Source: Paenibacillus pectinilyticus
GTDB lineage: Bacteria > Bacillota > Bacilli > Paenibacillales > NBRC-103111
Direction: 5' to 3'
DNA: 60,849 nucleotides
Assembly: GCF_001700435.1 (NCBI RefSeq)
Contig: NZ_LYPC01000021.1
Location: 7,027-67,875, forward strand
Below, piece by piece: positions 51,101 to 60,769 of this stretch (within the stretch, counting starts at the first letter, position 1; every line of letters begins with the position of its first letter). The notes under the pieces were generated by a model. The model was not told where the DNA came from and searched no databases. It saw only the letters and a list, made by a program, of their open reading frames with translations. The position numbers were made by a program, and so were the translations under genes.

Positions 51101-54100
51101 AAATTTGGGAATTCTATGAGGATTATGCTGGTCCTAAGGATCACTTTCTGCCACCGGATAATGTGCAAATGGATCCTCCAAATGGTGTTGCACATCGTAC
51201 GTCTCCAACCAATATTGGTTTTTTGCTAACAGCGTCTCTAGCTGCTCGGGATTTCGGGTTTATTGATACACCTGAGCTTGTGGAGCGTTTAGAACGGACT
51301 GTTGGTACTGTCGAAAAGTTAGACAAATGGAACGGGCATCTTTACAACTGGTACGATACCCTTTCCCTTGGTGTACTGCCGCCAGCCTATGTCTCAACAG
51401 TTGATTCGGGAAATTTCGTTGCTAGTTTAATGACGGTAAAGCAAGGTCTAGCCCATTGGCTAAAGACTGATTTCACAACAAGCAAACAGCGATTTTCGTC
51501 AGATATAAGTGGTAATTTGGGCCTGAATGTTGAATTTTCCGTTGACCTTGATCAAACAAGTCCTGAAGAAATGACACACCTTGGACTGGAAGATCATCTT
51601 GCTTTGAATCAAGCGAAGAAGGACAGCTATTCATCGCCTCAAGTAGCCTCTAGCGATTGGGTAACGCTCGGCTACAAGCTGATGGATCGTCTCGAAGCAT
51701 TAATTATAGAGACCGACTTCAGACCGCTTTATGACTATAAAGCCAAACTTTTCGTTCTGGGTTACCATGCCTCATCGAACCAACGGGATAACATTCTATA
51801 TGACCTGTTAGCTTCTGAAGCCAGACAAACAAGCTTCGTAGCGATTGCTCTAGGGCAAGTTTCCGTATCCCATTGGCTAGCACTCGGTCGAACGGCAAAA
51901 AGGCAAGGGAATCAGACGACTCTGGTTTCGTGGTCCGGTACGATGTTTGAATACTTGATGCCAAGCTTGATTATGCGCTCTTATCGGAACTCGATCTGGG
52001 CAAGTACGTATCGAGGAGTTGTGAATCGGCAAATTGAATATGCGCGTGAACGGGGTGTTCCTTTCGGTATCTCGGAATCCGGTTATTACGCGTTCGATTA
52101 TCAAATGAATTACCAGTATCGGGCATTCGGCGTTCCAGGCCTAGGTTTTAAACGCGGACTTGAACAAGATCTGGTTCTCGCGCCTTATGCGACCGTGATG
52201 GCACTTCCTTTTGCGCTGCGTGAAGGCCTGAACGATTTGCTTCGAATGGAAAAACTAGGCGCGCGCGGCAAATATGGCTTTTATGAGGCTATTGACTTTA
52301 CCCCTGGGCGAATGCCTGAAGGTGATACATGCAAGATCATCCAAAGCTTTATGGCACATCACCAAGGAATGAGCTTACTGACGCTTGCCAATGTACTACT
52401 GCCAAGTAAAATGTATGATCATTTTCATCGCGATAAACGTGTGCAGGCGGCGGAACTTTTGTTACAAGAGCGGATTCCTTCACGGGATTCCATCATAAAA
52501 CGAGAATTATCCGGGCAGTCAAGGATTGAAAAACCGAAACCGGCACATATTGCCCCTCTGCGTGAATATGATTCTGCGGATACTGCGGTTCCCGAGGTGA
52601 ATGTACATTCGAACGGATCGCTCACAGCGATGATCTCCAACAGCGGCAGCGGATTCATCCGGTTTGAAGGCATGGACGTAACACGCTGGAGGGAAGATCC
52701 AGTGACGGACCAGTGGGGAAGCTATATGTATATTAGGGATGTCGCTTCGGATAAAGTATGGTCTCCGACTTTTCAACCATGCCGTCAGCCGTCACGCAAA
52801 CAGCGAGTGCAATTCTCGCAGGAGCGATCCACGTTCCTAAGTGAGGAAGAGGATGTGCACACGACTCTTGATATATGTGTGTCACCTGAAGCGAATGCCG
52901 AAGTTCGTCGGTTAACGCTTTCTAATAAGGGGAGTGAAGCGCGGATCATCGAGGTGACGACATTTCTCGAAATTGCATTAGCACCTCATGATGCAGATAA
53001 AGCACATCCGGCTTTCACCAAATTATTCATTGAAACGCAATTCGATGCGGATACAGAATGCCTGCTTGCTCGTAAACGTCCTCGCGATGGTGGGGAAAAA
53101 TCAGTGTGGGCATTCCATACGTTAACAACTGGCGACAAGTCACTTGGACCTGTGGAGTATGAAACAGATCGAGCCCGATTTGTAGGCAGGGGATATAAGT
53201 TATCTAGGCCTAGTGGCATCGCAACCCGACTGGGCGGCACAGTTGGTTCGGTGGCAGATCCTGCATTTATTATGCGACGACGAATAACACTGCAGCCTGG
53301 TGAACGAGTCGAATTGACAGCTCTAACTGGCGTTGCGGAGTCGAAAGAACAAGCGATCGATATGGTTGAGCAGTTATCCATGAACCAACAAGTCGAGAGA
53401 TCCTTTCAACTTGCATGGACGAGAAGTCAAATTGAAATGCAGCATTTACATATAACTATTGCGGATTTGGCTGTTTTTCAACTGTTAGCGGGTCGTACGC
53501 TGTATACTGCTCCTCTGAATCCAGAGCGTGCAAACAGTATTGCTGTTAACCAAAAGGGACAACAAGGACTCTGGGCATATGGAATCTCTGGTGATTTGCC
53601 TATTGTCATGATACAGGTCGAAGATACAATGAATTTATCTTTTGTTAACAAGTTAATCGTTGGATTCGAGTACTTGCGTCATAATAGGCTGTTCATCGAT
53701 CTTGTCATATTGAATGAATCCGTAGAGGGATATCAGCAAGATTTACAGGATGCCCTTCGGCGTATGGTGGAACAAATCGTTGGCGGACAGGCTGCAGGAC
53801 AAGGCAGTGTGCATATCCTGCCAGCTTCTCAATTAGTGGAGGGTGACAGGTCATTGTTGTTCGCTGTATCCCGTATTGTGCTACGTGCAGATGGTCCAAG
53901 TCTGAAGGCGCAATTAAAAGCATTTGTGCCTAACCACACACTAGCTGAACTGGTCCCGATAACGGCATCAACAAACCGTTTTGCACCGGCTAAACCAGTC
54001 GAAACAAATGATCTTCTCTTCTTCAACGGTTGGGGAGGTTTTACAGCAGACGGCCGAGAGTACCACATCGTACTGAAAAATGGTAATTACCTGCCAGCAC

Positions 54101-56454
54101 CATGGATTAACGTGATGGCTAACCCGAAATTCGGCTGTATGACATCAGAACTATACACCGGATATACATGGTGGCGTAATAGCCGCGAATGTAAATTAAC
54201 ACCATGGTCGAACGATCCCGCCATCGACCAACCAGGGGAAGTATGCTTCTTGCGGGACGAGGAAAGTATGGCGTATTGGTCGTTAACATCAGCTCGCGAG
54301 CAAATGGATTCCACGTATAAGGTAGTGTATGGTCGCGGATATACGCGTTATCTTCATGAAAGCCACGGTCTTCAACAAGAAATGACCGTTTATGTTCCGC
54401 TGAATGATCCAGTTAAAGTGATTAAATTGCGGCTGTACAACAACACTTCCGAGCAGCGGAGGTTATCGGCGACTTATTATGCTGAATGGGTGCTTGGTGT
54501 ACACCGTGAAGGGAATGCTTCGTTCATTGTCACGGATTGGGATCCGGAGAATGAAGTACTTATGGCACGAAATACGTATCAAGAAAATTTTCGTGATGCG
54601 ACCGCTTTTCTAACGATTCATCCGGCAGCTAGTGTTATTCCCAATATGGACTTGTCATGGACAGCAGACCGCTTGGAATTTATTGGCCGGAATGGCAGTC
54701 TTGATCATCCTGCTGTCATGGACCGGCTTCACTTGTCAGGCGCAACAGGGCCTACGTACGAGGGGTGTGGAGCCATTCAAACCAAATTCGTGATAGAGCC
54801 TAATTCTGAACAAATCGTTTACATTATACTAGGCTGTGAAGATTCGCGTGAATCCGTTGTTCAGCTTACACAGAAGTATCGTCAATCGCTTGTTTGCGAT
54901 CAGGCATTCGAGGATGTGATCAAGTTTTGGGATGATGCCATGAGTACGATTACAGTTTCGACCCCTTGTCCTGAGATGGATATCATGCTGAACAACTGGC
55001 TGCTATATCAGACCCTTTCTTGCCGGATGTGGGCGCGTTCTGCATTTTATCAAGCAGGTGGCGCATATGGTTTCCGTGATCAACTACAGGATTCACTAGC
55101 GTTGCTCCATAGTCGTCCCGATCTCACACGGGCGCAAATACTACTTCACGCGAGCCACCAGTACGAAGAAGGAGATGTTCAACATTGGTGGCATGAAGAA
55201 ACGCACCGCGGCATTCGTACTCGTTTTTCCGATGATTTGTTGTGGCTGCCGTACGCGGTTGTCAGGTACATGGAACATACGGAAGACGAGAGCCTTCTAA
55301 ATGAAAGAGTTCCGTTTCTTCGAAGCGAACCTTTGGGCGAAAAGGAGCATGAACGTTATGAGCCGACCGTGTTATCCGAGCAAAGTGGTACGATCTTTGA
55401 GCACTGCTTGCGTGCGCTTGACCGAGGCTTACGTTTTGGTGAGCATGGACTGCCCTTGATCGGAATTGGAGATTGGAACGACGGGATGAGTCGGGTTGGC
55501 GCTGAAGGGCGAGGAGAAAGTGTGTGGCTAGGTTGGTTCTTGGGTAATGTTTTACAAGGAATGGCTGAATTGAGTGAACGTCGCGGAGAAAACGAGCGAG
55601 CAGCAAATTATCTACACATCCAGCAGAAGCTTGCGGATTCGCTGAATGAAAAAGGGTGGGATGGTCAGTGGTACCGACGAGCATTCACTGATGCTGGACA
55701 ATGGCTTGGGTCCATCCATAATGCGGAGTGCCAGATTGACGCGATCGCGCAATCATGGTCTGTCATCTCTGGCATGGCGCAGCCAGACAAAGCTTTGCAA
55801 GCTATGCGTTCATTTGATCGAGAACTTGTGGATCGAAGCCTGTCGGTAGCGCATATTCTGTATCCGCCATTTGATCAAACCGATCCAAGTCCTGGCTATA
55901 TTCAGGGCTATCCACCAGGTATCCGTGAGAACGGAGGCCAGTACACACACGGTGTGCTCTGGAGCATCATTGCTTGGTGTGGGCTTGGAGAAGGAGACAA
56001 AGCGTTCGAGCTGTTCCATATGTTAAACCCCATTATGCATACGAAAACGTCATCAGAAGTGCGTAAATATGTGGGTGAGCCTTATGTCATGTCTGCAGAT
56101 GTGTATACCGAAGAACCTCATAAAGGTCATGCTGGATGGACTTGGTATACAGGCGCGTCAGGATGGATGTACCAAGCTGGAATTGAATGGATTATCGGCC
56201 TGCGCCGCAGGGGAGAACGGTTGTACATCCGCCCATGTATGCCAAAAGAATGGCCGGAGTTTGCCGCCAACTACCGTTTTGGAAGCACAGTGTACCACAT
56301 CACTGTCAAAAATCCTTCACAAAAGTCTAGTGGACAAACAACGTTGTCGATGGATGGAAAGGACGCCGATATGAAAAAGTTCACTATCGAGGAGGGTCCT
56401 TACATCCTGTTACATGACGATAGTGAATCCCACCAAATCGTCCTGTCACTATAA
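48154..56454 (+). CDS. Cyclic beta-1,2-glucan synthase homologue (GT84-GH94)
   Basis: A 2766-residue membrane enzyme with the full NdvB/Cgs layout. After an N-terminal helical region there are membrane helices at about 390-413 and 420-442. The GT84 catalytic domain has TLDADTQLP near 606 and QRMHRWVRGDWQM near 752, and more membrane helices lie near 795-850 and 910-990. A glycoamylase-like domain follows (NWYDTLSLG near 1065), then carbohydrate-binding parts. The C-terminal GH94 phosphorylase-type domain has GIGDWNDGMSRVG near 2440, supplying the catalytic Asp. In proteobacteria this protein polymerises, trims and cyclises beta-1,2-glucan. ATG follows CCGGAGGGG. It stands alone between terminators; no export gene (chvA/ndvA) is adjacent. 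Confidence 0.92.
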   Translation: MINNTDKICQRARELALQHTPTVMRVHPKYIWNQFESDIESLRDFVFSLQNSPASCALPAEEWLLDNAEFIEEQAIEVKANFSNRSFDYLPSFQKKGTFRIQTLCEDYLEQVDGILDEETLASYLNAYQEVSALRLAETCAISLILRMTLIGRLSETMSLVRERREICVEVEQLFSRIEPSKLNPETINAILDEAEQKAPLSGPWIVHLISHLREWAEDSATVREWLVCKLENSSIDLDRIVSYELQLQSAFQVKAGNLISSLRKNERMDWDNLFERICLLDQTLRQDRTDDYSLLDSYSRNEILNRVEKLAHRLRLPENLIASHAVALSKVENEQWGDEQRNKGIDPPRSTFVAYFLFDPAGIKKLEHSLRLCSETRPVRGTGIAKRATGTYLTLLIGLFVLALLATSAWIGGARSLTPVGWGVVLLMLSLPVSEWVITWLHFGIERTIRPRPLLRYDFSNGVPSTATTMVVIPAIWSTTEEAEELTNRLEIHYLANRDPNIHYALLGDFTDAAQETLQEDHALVAFTKERIATLNGRYAIPEGATFHFFQRRRKWNPAEEVFMGWERKRGKLVEFVELLKGSKETSFESLIGDGVVLPPFRYIITLDADTQLPMGSAQRMIGTLHLPYNRPRLNQARTRVVEGYGVLQPRIGTSYESAMQSRFAYICSEPGLDPYAFAASDPYQDAMEQGIFTGKGIFDVDTFAELLCERIPENTVLSHDLLEGGFLRAALLSDVELIDNHPASFLSYQQRMHRWVRGDWQMLCWLFPRVCDRRGALRPVDLSAITRWQMIDNLRRSLLPIIYLLILALGFSVLPGSSVGWVVFILVTMLLPMIRQLVHMKTAIWHPRRVLSTGLHVLINILTLPFQSAVLLDAIGKTLYRLSISKRRMLEWTSSSQIERRNRGKQQSLLLGASGGYGLIILFACAVAMQQNTGLRWMGFTLCLIWALAPIAVRWLNQPIAQEELQFTAVEEDQMRVLAKQIWEFYEDYAGPKDHFLPPDNVQMDPPNGVAHRTSPTNIGFLLTASLAARDFGFIDTPELVERLERTVGTVEKLDKWNGHLYNWYDTLSLGVLPPAYVSTVDSGNFVASLMTVKQGLAHWLKTDFTTSKQRFSSDISGNLGLNVEFSVDLDQTSPEEMTHLGLEDHLALNQAKKDSYSSPQVASSDWVTLGYKLMDRLEALIIETDFRPLYDYKAKLFVLGYHASSNQRDNILYDLLASEARQTSFVAIALGQVSVSHWLALGRTAKRQGNQTTLVSWSGTMFEYLMPSLIMRSYRNSIWASTYRGVVNRQIEYARERGVPFGISESGYYAFDYQMNYQYRAFGVPGLGFKRGLEQDLVLAPYATVMALPFALREGLNDLLRMEKLGARGKYGFYEAIDFTPGRMPEGDTCKIIQSFMAHHQGMSLLTLANVLLPSKMYDHFHRDKRVQAAELLLQERIPSRDSIIKRELSGQSRIEKPKPAHIAPLREYDSADTAVPEVNVHSNGSLTAMISNSGSGFIRFEGMDVTRWREDPVTDQWGSYMYIRDVASDKVWSPTFQPCRQPSRKQRVQFSQERSTFLSEEEDVHTTLDICVSPEANAEVRRLTLSNKGSEARIIEVTTFLEIALAPHDADKAHPAFTKLFIETQFDADTECLLARKRPRDGGEKSVWAFHTLTTGDKSLGPVEYETDRARFVGRGYKLSRPSGIATRLGGTVGSVADPAFIMRRRITLQPGERVELTALTGVAESKEQAIDMVEQLSMNQQVERSFQLAWTRSQIEMQHLHITIADLAVFQLLAGRTLYTAPLNPERANSIAVNQKGQQGLWAYGISGDLPIVMIQVEDTMNLSFVNKLIVGFEYLRHNRLFIDLVILNESVEGYQQDLQDALRRMVEQIVGGQAAGQGSVHILPASQLVEGDRSLLFAVSRIVLRADGPSLKAQLKAFVPNHTLAELVPITASTNRFAPAKPVETNDLLFFNGWGGFTADGREYHIVLKNGNYLPAPWINVMANPKFGCMTSELYTGYTWWRNSRECKLTPWSNDPAIDQPGEVCFLRDEESMAYWSLTSAREQMDSTYKVVYGRGYTRYLHESHGLQQEMTVYVPLNDPVKVIKLRLYNNTSEQRRLSATYYAEWVLGVHREGNASFIVTDWDPENEVLMARNTYQENFRDATAFLTIHPAASVIPNMDLSWTADRLEFIGRNGSLDHPAVMDRLHLSGATGPTYEGCGAIQTKFVIEPNSEQIVYIILGCEDSRESVVQLTQKYRQSLVCDQAFEDVIKFWDDAMSTITVSTPCPEMDIMLNNWLLYQTLSCRMWARSAFYQAGGAYGFRDQLQDSLALLHSRPDLTRAQILLHASHQYEEGDVQHWWHEETHRGIRTRFSDDLLWLPYAVVRYMEHTEDESLLNERVPFLRSEPLGEKEHERYEPTVLSEQSGTIFEHCLRALDRGLRFGEHGLPLIGIGDWNDGMSRVGAEGRGESVWLGWFLGNVLQGMAELSERRGENERAANYLHIQQKLADSLNEKGWDGQWYRRAFTDAGQWLGSIHNAECQIDAIAQSWSVISGMAQPDKALQAMRSFDRELVDRSLSVAHILYPPFDQTDPSPGYIQGYPPGIRENGGQYTHGVLWSIIAWCGLGEGDKAFELFHMLNPIMHTKTSSEVRKYVGEPYVMSADVYTEEPHKGHAGWTWYTGASGWMYQAGIEWIIGLRRRGERLYIRPCMPKEWPEFAANYRFGSTVYHITVKNPSQKSSGQTTLSMDGKDADMKKFTIEEGPYILLHDDSESHQIVLSL

Positions 56455-56463
56455 TTTATAAGG

Positions 56464-56505
56464 GGTCCCAATCAACGTATATGTTGGTTGGGACCTAATT
56501 TTTTA
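56464..56505. terminator. Terminator after the glucan synthase gene
   Basis: GGTCCCAATCAAC (from 56464) pairs with GTTGGTTGGGACC, with one unpaired base, followed by TAATTTTTTATT. The T-run touches the stop codon of the convergent AraC gene. Confidence 0.88.
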
Positions 56506-57375
56506 TTTCCCCGCACGATAAGCCGCCGGCGTCACGCCAGTCCGTTCCTTAAACAATCGATAAAACCGTTTCGGGTCCTGAATACCCACGGCAGCCGCGA
56601 TATCGGCAATAGACCGGCCGCGATGCAGCGGATCTGTCAGCAGCCGGCAGCTTTGGCTGATCCGCTCGTGGGCGAGCAATGAGGTGAATGACCCTTCAGA
56701 ATAAGATTCGATCATACGCTGCAGTTGCCGGGGGCCGATATCTATCTCTTTGGCTAATTGGGGTAACGTAATTTTCTCGGACAGATGGCTGCGCATATAG
56801 TGCAGGACAGCGTCCATTCGGTCTTGCTGGGGAGAGAACGGGGTATCTTTTTGCTCCAAAGACCGCTCCATACCAATGAACAACTGCAGCAGGAGACCGC
56901 ATATCATGGTTTCATAGCCAGTCTGCTTACGCTGAAATTCATGATGCAAAGAGTCGAACAAATGTCCGAACTCCCCCGAGCGTTCCCGCATTTGCAGCCA
57001 TTGATCCCCCTTCGAAACCAGATCACTAAACCGATACATCTGGTACTGATCTGGCAGTATAGAGGTAAGAAAATGAAAAAGTGACTGGTCAAAAATGCAG
57101 TTGCCTATCATCAGCCGCTTGTTCGGATGTGGGGATGAAGGGCGGAAAATATGCGAGATACCAATGGGGAGAAAAAATAAATCACCCTTGGACACGCGAA
57201 TTGTCTGATCTCCGATATAGTGAAAACCGCTGCCTTCCCAAACATAACAGATTTCAAAGAAGTCATGAACATGTTCAGGCAGATCGAAACGTTCGTAGAC
57301 TTTGTTGACGAAGATAGAAAAACCGTTCGTAAAAAATTCCTCGCCTTTTTCAACGAGCATATCGGGTCTGCGCAT
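56503..57375 (-). CDS. AraC-family regulator beside the rhamnosidase gene
   Basis: A 290-residue regulator with an N-terminal cupin (EHVHDFFEICYVWEGSGFHYIG, a sugar-sensor type) and a C-terminal AraC domain (LPQLAKEIDIGPRQLQRMI; IADIAAAVGIQDPKRFYRLF). ATG with AAAGGAG 6 bases upstream. It is divergent from the GH78 alpha-L-rhamnosidase across 143 bases. Three 11-base direct repeats lie immediately before its start and overlap its ribosome site. Rhamnose or a rhamnosyl compound is the likely inducer. Confidence 0.92.
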   Translation of the reverse strand: MRRPDMLVEKGEEFFTNGFSIFVNKVYERFDLPEHVHDFFEICYVWEGSGFHYIGDQTIRVSKGDLFFLPIGISHIFRPSSPHPNKRLMIGNCIFDQSLFHFLTSILPDQYQMYRFSDLVSKGDQWLQMRERSGEFGHLFDSLHHEFQRKQTGYETMICGLLLQLFIGMERSLEQKDTPFSPQQDRMDAVLHYMRSHLSEKITLPQLAKEIDIGPRQLQRMIESYSEGSFTSLLAHERISQSCRLLTDPLHRGRSIADIAAAVGIQDPKRFYRLFKERTGVTPAAYRAGK

Positions 57376-57385
57376 AATGAACTCC

Positions 57386-57418
57386 TTTGATAGGGCTGTG
57401 ATAGGGTTGTGATACAGT
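57386..57418. promoter_or_regulatory. Three phased 11-bp direct repeats, probable AraC operator
   Basis: TTTGATAGGGC, TGTGATAGGGT and TGTGATACAGT follow each other with no gap, one per DNA helical turn. Direct repeats on one helix face are the normal form of AraC-family sites. They lie 11 bases before the AraC gene start and about 100 bases before the rhamnosidase start. Confidence 0.6.
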
Positions 57419-57518
57419 CATCATATACCCATAGAATGTCGTTATCAACCTATAACATTACGAACTCCTTTTTTTATAATAAAAAGAAGAGGTAGGAACG
57501 TAAGGAGGATGTTAGAGG

Positions 57519-60428
57519 ATGACGTTGACGACATGGCAGGCAAGTTGGATTTGGGGAGAAGGGGAAGAAAGTCCGCGGAATGAATGGAGATGCTTTCGTA
57601 AATCTTTCAAAGTTCCGGCAGGAGAAGAGGGAAGTAAAGGCATTTCTTTAAGAATCACCGCGGATTCGCGATATGTTCTGTTTGTGAATGGCACACGCAT
57701 AGGGCGGGGGCCGGTCCGTTCTTGGCCATTTGAATTAGCCTATGATACGTATGAAATTGGTCATTTGCTGCAACCTGGGGAAATGAATACTGTAGCTATG
57801 TTGGTGAATCATTTCGGGGTTTCAACTTTTTACTACTTGCGAGGCCGCGGCGGACTATTGGCGGAAGTGAACGATTCCGAGGGACATGTGCTCGCGGCGA
57901 CGGATGCTACGTGGAGCACCTCTTTACATCGCGGACATCATACCCGAGCTTCGCGGGCATCCTGTCAGCAAGCTTTTGCGGAATACGTCGATGCTTCGCT
58001 GTGGGACTCGGCATGGACACAGCAGGCGTATGATGCTGCAGACTGGACGAATTCAGTAGTACTCGGTCCTGTTGGGATGGAGCCTTGGACAGCTTTAAAA
58101 CCTCGTGACATACCGATGCTGACGGAGGAAACCATTTGGCCTGTTCGGGTGGAATCCCTCGCGAAGATCAAGTCATTTCAAGTTACTGCGACAATTGATG
58201 TTCGCAACGCTTGGATGGATGGAAGCGAAGAACATGCGAATCGCATGCAATTTCTCGGATATGCAGCTACTTTGATCCATTCCACTCAAGCGGGTCAGGC
58301 CACATTGGGCTTCCTTCAAAGCGATGGGTGTTTCAAGGCACTCTCTCTGAACGGCGAGTGGATCGATAGCGGTCGGATATATGGCTCTACCCCAGAACGT
58401 TATGTCGATGTCACTCTGCAGGCGGGAGATAACCTATTGCTCATCGATCTGTCTAGTGATATTCATACAGGTAAGCTTCAAATCGGCTTGTATGCGGATG
58501 AGGGCAATGTGGTTTCGTTTCAGTCCCCTGTTGCAAATAGGGATGGGCAGGCTTCGGATTGGTTACGAATCGGACCATTTGACGCCGTTGAATTGCTTGA
58601 TCACCAACACGTACGTGAATTGGAAGTTGAGCATCCTGTCTATCTAGAGGTGCGCGAGAAGTTGAGAAAATCAGCTGATATTCATAGATTCCAAGATTGG
58701 ATCAAACCTGTAGATATTAAGTATGTGTCAGAAGTTGACGTTTTTGCGTTGAGTGTTTGGCGGAAAGAAAACATTCGATACGTGGTCCCTGCCCAATTGC
58801 AGAATGCTGTCATTCCTCATGCGGAAGCAGCGGTAGTGCCTGTATTTGAAGGATATGATACGGAAGTCCTCTTCGATTTAGGAAAGGAATATTCAGGTTA
58901 TCTAACCTTTGAAGTAGAAGCGGATGAGGGTGTCGTATTGGATTGGTATGGCTTCGAGTATATGTCTGGTGAATACCGGCAGGATATGTTCGGGCTTGAC
59001 CATACGCTCAGATACGTATGCCAAACTGGACGGCAAAGGTATGAAACGCCGATTCGTCGAGGCTTCCGATATATCGCATTGACTGTACGCGGGGCTCTGA
59101 AACCGATTAAACTCTACAGTGTCAACATGATCCAAAGTAATTACCCGGTAGCGGAAGTAGGTCAGTTTACCTGCTCGGACGAACTTCTAAATGATATTTG
59201 GGAAATTTCCCGGCATACGACAAAGCTGTGCATGGAAGACACATTCGTGGATTGTCCGGCTTATGAGCAAGTATTCTGGGTGGGTGACAGCCGAAATGAG
59301 GCGCTTGTCAGCAACTATCTGTATGGGGTGCAGGATATTCTTAAGCGCTGCTTAAGACTCGTACCAGGTTCCAAGCACCAAACTCCGCTATTCGCCGATC
59401 AAGTACCAAGCGGGTGGAGCAGTGTGATTCCGAACTGGACGTTCTTCTGGGCGATTGCTTGTACCGAATACTATGAGCAGACCGGGGATGAAGCATTCGC
59501 TGCTGAAATGTACGGACATATCCAATTCACCTTACAGCATTACTTGGATAAAATCGATGACCGTGGTCTCTTTGATATCAAAGGCTGGAACTTGCTCGAC
59601 TGGTCGCCGATCGATCAACCGAATGATGGCGTTGTGTCTCATCAGAATATGTTTCTCGTGCATACCCTCAGGGTTGGAGCCAGAATGGCCCGTATTTCGG
59701 GGGATCAGGAAGGCGCGACGACGCTTGATAAAGCGGCTCAAGATCTGGAGACAGCTGTTAACGAGCATCTGTGGGACAACGAGAAAATGGCGTATATCGA
59801 CTGCATCCATGCGGATGGAAGACGCTCAGATGTGTTGAGTATGCAGACACAAGTTGTTGCTTCCCTAACCGGTGTTGCACGAGGTGACAGGAAAGCCATC
59901 ATTGATAGCTACCTCTTGAGCCCGCCGTCCCATTTTGTCCAAATTGGCAGTCCGTTTATGTCCTTCTTCTATTACGAAGCTCTGGCTAAATTGGGTGAAG
60001 TCGGACGCGTGCTTTCGGATATTCGGCATCATTATGGCACGATGATTCGCCACGGGGCAACAACCTGTTGGGAACAGTATCCTAATTTTCTGGAAAATCG
60101 TGCGAATCCCGATATGCTCACGCGCAGCCATTGTCATGCCTGGTCATCCGCTCCTGCTTATTTCTTGGGCAGGGAAGTACTTGGTGTGCGAAGTCTCGCT
60201 CCAGGCTGGACAGAGATTGAAGTTGCACCTGTACCAAGCGGTTTGACGTGGGCGAAGGGCAGTGTTCCACATCCTGCGGGGGGAAGAATCGATGTGGACT
60301 GGACTGTGAATGAGAGCAGTCAAACGATGGAACTCCATATCAGTTACCCGAAGGGTATCGTTGTACATGCTAATATTCCGGCGGGATACACAGGTATCAT
60401 CCGTGAAACAATGCTGGAGCTTTTATAG
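57519..60428 (+). CDS. Alpha-L-rhamnosidase, GH78
   Basis: A 969-residue glycosidase releasing alpha-L-rhamnose. Its start (WQASWIWGEGEE, then RCFRKSF and TADSRYVLFVNG) is the N-terminal beta-sandwich carbohydrate-binding part. The six-hairpin catalytic domain carries DCPAYEQVFWVGDSR near 575-589, which holds the acidic catalytic residues, and later FDIKGWNLLDWSP and THCHAWSSAP-like aromatic motifs. A C-terminal beta domain ends it. No signal peptide is visible, so it is probably cytoplasmic and acts on imported oligosaccharides; no transporter is adjacent. AAGGAGG lies 10 bases before the ATG. Confidence 0.93.
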   Translation: MTLTTWQASWIWGEGEESPRNEWRCFRKSFKVPAGEEGSKGISLRITADSRYVLFVNGTRIGRGPVRSWPFELAYDTYEIGHLLQPGEMNTVAMLVNHFGVSTFYYLRGRGGLLAEVNDSEGHVLAATDATWSTSLHRGHHTRASRASCQQAFAEYVDASLWDSAWTQQAYDAADWTNSVVLGPVGMEPWTALKPRDIPMLTEETIWPVRVESLAKIKSFQVTATIDVRNAWMDGSEEHANRMQFLGYAATLIHSTQAGQATLGFLQSDGCFKALSLNGEWIDSGRIYGSTPERYVDVTLQAGDNLLLIDLSSDIHTGKLQIGLYADEGNVVSFQSPVANRDGQASDWLRIGPFDAVELLDHQHVRELEVEHPVYLEVREKLRKSADIHRFQDWIKPVDIKYVSEVDVFALSVWRKENIRYVVPAQLQNAVIPHAEAAVVPVFEGYDTEVLFDLGKEYSGYLTFEVEADEGVVLDWYGFEYMSGEYRQDMFGLDHTLRYVCQTGRQRYETPIRRGFRYIALTVRGALKPIKLYSVNMIQSNYPVAEVGQFTCSDELLNDIWEISRHTTKLCMEDTFVDCPAYEQVFWVGDSRNEALVSNYLYGVQDILKRCLRLVPGSKHQTPLFADQVPSGWSSVIPNWTFFWAIACTEYYEQTGDEAFAAEMYGHIQFTLQHYLDKIDDRGLFDIKGWNLLDWSPIDQPNDGVVSHQNMFLVHTLRVGARMARISGDQEGATTLDKAAQDLETAVNEHLWDNEKMAYIDCIHADGRRSDVLSMQTQVVASLTGVARGDRKAIIDSYLLSPPSHFVQIGSPFMSFFYYEALAKLGEVGRVLSDIRHHYGTMIRHGATTCWEQYPNFLENRANPDMLTRSHCHAWSSAPAYFLGREVLGVRSLAPGWTEIEVAPVPSGLTWAKGSVPHPAGGRIDVDWTVNESSQTMELHISYPKGIVVHANIPAGYTGIIRETMLELL

Positions 60429-60433
60429 TTGGA

Positions 60434-60480
60434 AAGGGGTTGTCTCCTATGGATATTACATAAGGGACAGCTCTTTTTTC
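60434..60480 (+). terminator. Probable terminator after the rhamnosidase gene
   Basis: TTGTCTCCTATG pairs imperfectly with CATAAGGGACAG (one or two mismatches), followed by CTCTTTTTTC. Confidence 0.6.
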
Positions 60481-60591
60481 ATTTACAGCCAGGGGCGTGC
60501 CCGATTCTCCTGAGTAGTCGATTTATTCGACTTGCAAGTCTGCGACCGTTCCTGATCCTGATGAGTAAGTTTATATTTTACGATTTAACAA

Positions 60592-60769
60592 TCTAAATGG
60601 AAAAAATCCAGCTAATTTCATTCATATCGAGTGAAAATCACATTTAACTTGATAATATGATGCTAATATTGAGTTTTTGTATGAAACTCTCAATTTGACG
60701 CCAAATTAGCTCCATAATTTCCAGTTATTTCATCCAAAACAGAAAAATCGTCAAAAATAACTACATGGT
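60592..60769. repeat. Second copy of the intergenic inverted repeat family
   Basis: The right part in reverse complement reads GTAGTTATTTTTGACGATTT then AAATAACTGGAAA and GAGCTAATTTG, matching the arms of the 27270-27465 element over about 65 bases with substitutions. The left part (AAATGGAAAAAATCCAGC, TAATTTC) is an inverted partner. A central TTGAGTTT/AAACTCTCAA hairpin replaces the TTCAGC core. Confidence 0.55.
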
